This document shows, in pieces, positions 13,129 to 15,005 of a stretch of DNA of 15,005 bases. Location of the stretch: NCBI GenBank assembly GCA_036732565.1, contig DAINCF010000134.1:1-15005 (forward strand). Direction: 5' to 3'. The position numbers and the translations under genes are program-made. Under the pieces are notes generated by a model. The model saw only the letters and a program-made list of their open reading frames with translations. It searched no databases and was not told the origin of the DNA. The stretch's first letter is position 1; every line of letters begins with the position of its first letter. Origin of the DNA: JAIVJN01 sp036732565. Its GTDB lineage: Bacteria; Acidobacteriota; Vicinamibacteria; Vicinamibacterales; UBA2999.

Positions 13129-14220
13129 TCATAGCGGTAGCGAAGCCGCGGCATTGAGATCCGATGGCGCGCGCTCGCCGGCGTAGAGTTTGCGAAAACC
13201 GGCGGCGGCAATCATCGCGGCATTGTCTGTCGTCAACGCCAGGCTCGGCACGAAAGCCGGGAGCTCGGCCCGAGTCGCTCGCGCCTCGAGCTCCGCGCGG
13301 AGACGACGGTTGGCCGACACGCCCCCAGCCACACCGATCGCCTTGGCATCGTGCCAACGTGCCGCGGCAAACGTCCGATCCAAGAGTGTGTCCACGACCG
13401 TCGCTTGGAAGCTCGCGCACAGATCGACGATCTCCGCTTCAGGGAGCATAGCGCCCGCGTCCGCCGAAGCCTTGGCGAAGGCGGAGTTGAGAGTCGCCTG
13501 CCGCTGCCGCACGTGACGCAGCACGGCTGTCTTGAGCCCGCTGAAGCTGAAATCGAAGCGGTAGGGCCGGCCTGGCTCGTTGCGGTCGGGATGCGTCAAG
13601 CGTGTCGACGGAAAGCGAATCGCGTCAGCATTGCCCATCTGCGCGAGCCGATCGATGATGGGCCCGCCCGGATACCCCAGTCCCAAGAGCTTCGCCACCT
13701 TGTCATACGCCTCGCCCGCCGCATCGTCACGCGTCCGGCCGAGGAGCGCATAGCGACCTTCCTGCTCGACGAGATAGAGGCTCGTGTGGCCGCCCGAGAC
13801 CACGAGGACAATCGCAGGCGTGGGGATCGGCCCGTGCTCGAGCCAGAGGGATTCGATGTGTCCGGCAAGATGATTGACCGGCGCCAGCGGCTTCCCCATC
13901 ACCCACGCGGCGGTCTTGGCAAACGAGACGCCGACCAGGAGCGATCCGATCAGCCCCGGCCCCTGCGTGACCGCGAACGCGTCCACGTCGTGCCACTGCG
14001 CGCCGGCGTCCGCAAGCGCGCGCTCGACGACGCCGCAGATATCGCGGACATGCTGTCGCGACGCCAGCTCCGGCACGACGCCGCCCCACTCGCGGTGGAT
14101 CTCGACCTGGGACGCGACGACGTTCGAACGCACGCGCCACGGCTTGGCCGCGGGCCCCTCGTCATCCACGAGAGCGGCAGCGGTTTCGTCGCAGGAGGTC
14201 TCGATGCCGAGCACAAGCAT
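13129..14220 (-). CDS. tsaD: tRNA N6-threonylcarbamoyladenosine transferase TsaD
   Basis: 363 residues. It transfers the threonylcarbamoyl group to A37 of ANN-decoding tRNAs, working with TsaB and TsaE in the cytoplasm. Motifs in order: LGIETSCDETAAAL at the N-terminus, REWGGVVPELASRQH, QGPGLIGSLLVG, the metal ligands His117 and His121 in NHLAGHIESL, VSGGHTSLYL, DDAAGEAYDKVAKLLGLGYP, FSFSGLKTAV, GGVSANRRLR and LTTDNAAMIA with Asp332. It ends with the usual SDLNAAASLPL-type tail. It is about 15-25 residues longer than typical, and the excess lies between residues 236 and 262, where a palindromic DNA element encodes SAFAKASADA. The catalytic parts are untouched, so the enzyme should work. The stop lies six bases from the edge of array 3. 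Confidence 0.97.
   Translation of the reverse strand: MLVLGIETSCDETAAALVDDEGPAAKPWRVRSNVVASQVEIHREWGGVVPELASRQHVRDICGVVERALADAGAQWHDVDAFAVTQGPGLIGSLLVGVSFAKTAAWVMGKPLAPVNHLAGHIESLWLEHGPIPTPAIVLVVSGGHTSLYLVEQEGRYALLGRTRDDAAGEAYDKVAKLLGLGYPGGPIIDRLAQMGNADAIRFPSTRLTHPDRNEPGRPYRFDFSFSGLKTAVLRHVRQRQATLNSAFAKASADAGAMLPEAEIVDLCASFQATVVDTLLDRTFAAARWHDAKAIGVAGGVSANRRLRAELEARATRAELPAFVPSLALTTDNAAMIAAAGFRKLYAGERAPSDLNAAASLPL
13460..13485. repeat. Palindromic element inserted in frame in tsaD (FAKASAD-coding)
   Basis: TCCGCC (13460-13465) pairs with GGCGGA (13480-13485), and inside it GCC (13469-13471) pairs with GGC (13474-13476), separated by a symmetric GAA/GAA internal loop. On the coding strand it reads as residues 246-254 of TsaD (SAFAKASAD), in a surface-loop region that family members lack. 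This looks like a small dispersed palindrome tolerated in frame. Confidence 0.7.
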
Positions 14221-14241
14221 ATTTTCGCGGCTACACGCAGT

Positions 14242-14294
14242 CGTGGGGTCCGCCTTCAGGCGGACGTCAGGGCCGGCTGAAGCCGGCCCCCACG
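14242..14294. repeat. Double-hairpin (cloverleaf-like) palindromic repeat
   Basis: The outer stem is CGTGGGG (14242-14248) with CCCCACG (14288-14294). Inside are two hairpins with 7-bp perfect stems: GTCCGCC-TTCA-GGCGGAC (14248-14265) and GGCCGGC-TGAA-GCCGGCC (14271-14288). The loops TTCA and TGAA are complementary to each other. It sits in the 89-base spacer between mtnA and tsaD and looks like a REP/BIME-type dispersed repeat. It has no T-run on either strand. Confidence 0.85.
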
Positions 14295-14309
14295 CGAGTT
14301 CAAGAGCGC

Positions 14310-15005
14310 TTAACGACCCGCCTCTACCGCTTCTTGCGCATGTGCACGCAGGCTCTCGGTGAACGGCGGACGCATGACACCGCGCTCGGTGATGATCGCC
14401 GTGATGAAGCGGTGCGGTGTGACGTCGAAGGCCGGGTTGCGAATCGCCGCGCCGTTGGGGGCGAGCCGATTCGAGCCCACGTGCGTCACCTCGCGCTCCG
14501 GCCGCTCTTCGATCGGAATCGAGGTGCCATCAGCGATGGCGAGATCGATGGTCGACCACGGCGCGGCGACATAAAACGGGAGGGTGTGCTCGCGCGCGAG
14601 GACCGCGAGCGAGTAGGTGCCGATCTTGTTCGCCGTATCCCCGTTGGCGGCGATGCGATCCGCGCCGACGACGACGATGTCGACCAGCCCGGCCAGCATC
14701 ATGGCGCCGGCCATGTTGTCGGTGATGACGGTGGTCTCGATGCCGTCCTTGACCAGCTCCCAGGCGGTCAATCGCGCGCCCTGGAGGAACGGCCGGGTCT
14801 CGTCGGCCAGCACCGAGACTTTCTTGCCCGCATCCACGGCGCCGCGGATGACGCCGAGCGCGGTGCCATATCCGGCGGTGGCGAGCGCGCCGGCGTTGCA
14901 GTGCGTCAACACGCGTGCCCCGTCTTGGACGAGCTGACCGCCCAACGCGCCGATCGCCCGACAGCTCGCCACGTCTTCGTCGTGAATGCGCGTCGCCTCG
15001 AGCGT
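14310..15005 (-). CDS. mtnA: S-methyl-5-thioribose-1-phosphate isomerase MtnA, 5' partial
   Basis: The frame is open to the right edge, so the N-terminus is outside; 231 residues remain. MtnA isomerises 5-methylthioribose-1-phosphate to 5-methylthioribulose-1-phosphate in the methionine salvage pathway. In the visible part, THCNAGALATAGYGTALGVI holds the catalytic Cys (residue 36 of the fragment). ADETRPFLQGARLTAWEL follows, then VITDNMAG with the catalytic Asp (residue 96), VVGADRIAANGD, TANKIGTYSLAVLA, PFYVAAPWSTIDL, IPIEERPEREVTHVG and the closing NPAFDVTPHRFITAIITERG. All are standard for MtnA and separate it from eIF2B-like relatives. An internal GTG at 14972 is not the start, because family-like sequence continues upstream. 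It shares strand with tsaD, separated by the palindromic repeat. Confidence 0.96.
   Translation of the reverse strand, partial: TLEATRIHDEDVASCRAIGALGGQLVQDGARVLTHCNAGALATAGYGTALGVIRGAVDAGKKVSVLADETRPFLQGARLTAWELVKDGIETTVITDNMAGAMMLAGLVDIVVVGADRIAANGDTANKIGTYSLAVLAREHTLPFYVAAPWSTIDLAIADGTSIPIEERPEREVTHVGSNRLAPNGAAIRNPAFDVTPHRFITAIITERGVMRPPFTESLRAHAQEAVEAGR

Noticed and set aside
12499..13186. Several long open frames on both strands across array 3
   Set aside because: They run through the 100-N gap and read the GGTTCC unit in several frames; the unit is poor in stop codons, so open frames are expected.
14242..14294. Cloverleaf shape suggesting a tRNA
   Set aside because: It is only 53 bases long with two arms, no anticodon or T-loop signature and no CCA-proximal acceptor stem; it fits a palindromic repeat.

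Overview
The window is high-GC (mid-60s %) bacterial DNA from a draft assembly: it holds one run of exactly 100 N at 12831-12930. The best guess for the source is a soil-type Acidobacteriota, perhaps Vicinamibacteria. The reasons are the large TonB-dependent receptor barrel of the carboxypeptidase-like (Oar) type, a FAKASADA-coding palindrome inside tsaD, a cloverleaf-like palindromic repeat, and spacers packed with degenerate oligomer repeats. The placement is inferred; there is no rRNA or marker tree to confirm it.

Layout. Positions 1-5451 read on the + strand: the C-terminal barrel of a TonB-dependent receptor (cut by the left edge), then a TAXI-family solute-binding lipoprotein, a membrane sensor histidine kinase and an OmpR/PhoB response regulator. 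The last three look like one signalling unit in which the periplasmic lipoprotein may feed the kinase; no TRAP permease is present. Positions 5778-15005 read on the - strand. In order of transcription (right to left) they are: mtnA (cut by the right edge), tsaD, a YjbQ-family protein, a NUDIX hydrolase, an HD-domain hydrolase, two consecutive ATPase/permease pairs of ABC-2 exporters in a tightly packed four-gene set, a membrane-anchored protein of unknown function, and a small gamma-glutamylcyclotransferase-like (AIG2) protein.

The most striking content is not protein-coding. Three spacers (1677-1974, 5459-5772, 12679-13123) are filled almost edge to edge by one repeat family. A degenerate unit close to GGTTCCNCACGA repeats in one orientation up to a central dyad, then repeats as its reverse complement (TCGTGNGGAACC), so each spacer is a long imperfect inverted array. 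The units also carry a Shine-Dalgarno-like GAGGAAC and GTG triplets. In two cases they appear to supply the ribosome-binding site, and in one the start codon, of the downstream gene. The third array contains 44-bp higher-order tandem copies, and the assembly gap lies precisely at a boundary between copies.

Other spacers hold short arrays built on similar lines from different units: GGGAGTC at 9162-9274, GGCTTGG at 11764-11794 and 12229-12262, and GTCGGGCGGGTTGGG-like at 7354-7435. Some of these run into coding sequence and form the N-terminus of an ABC ATPase and the C-terminus of the NUDIX protein. A 53-bp double-hairpin repeat lies between mtnA and tsaD. No tRNA, rRNA, CRISPR, IS element, phage gene or origin was seen.
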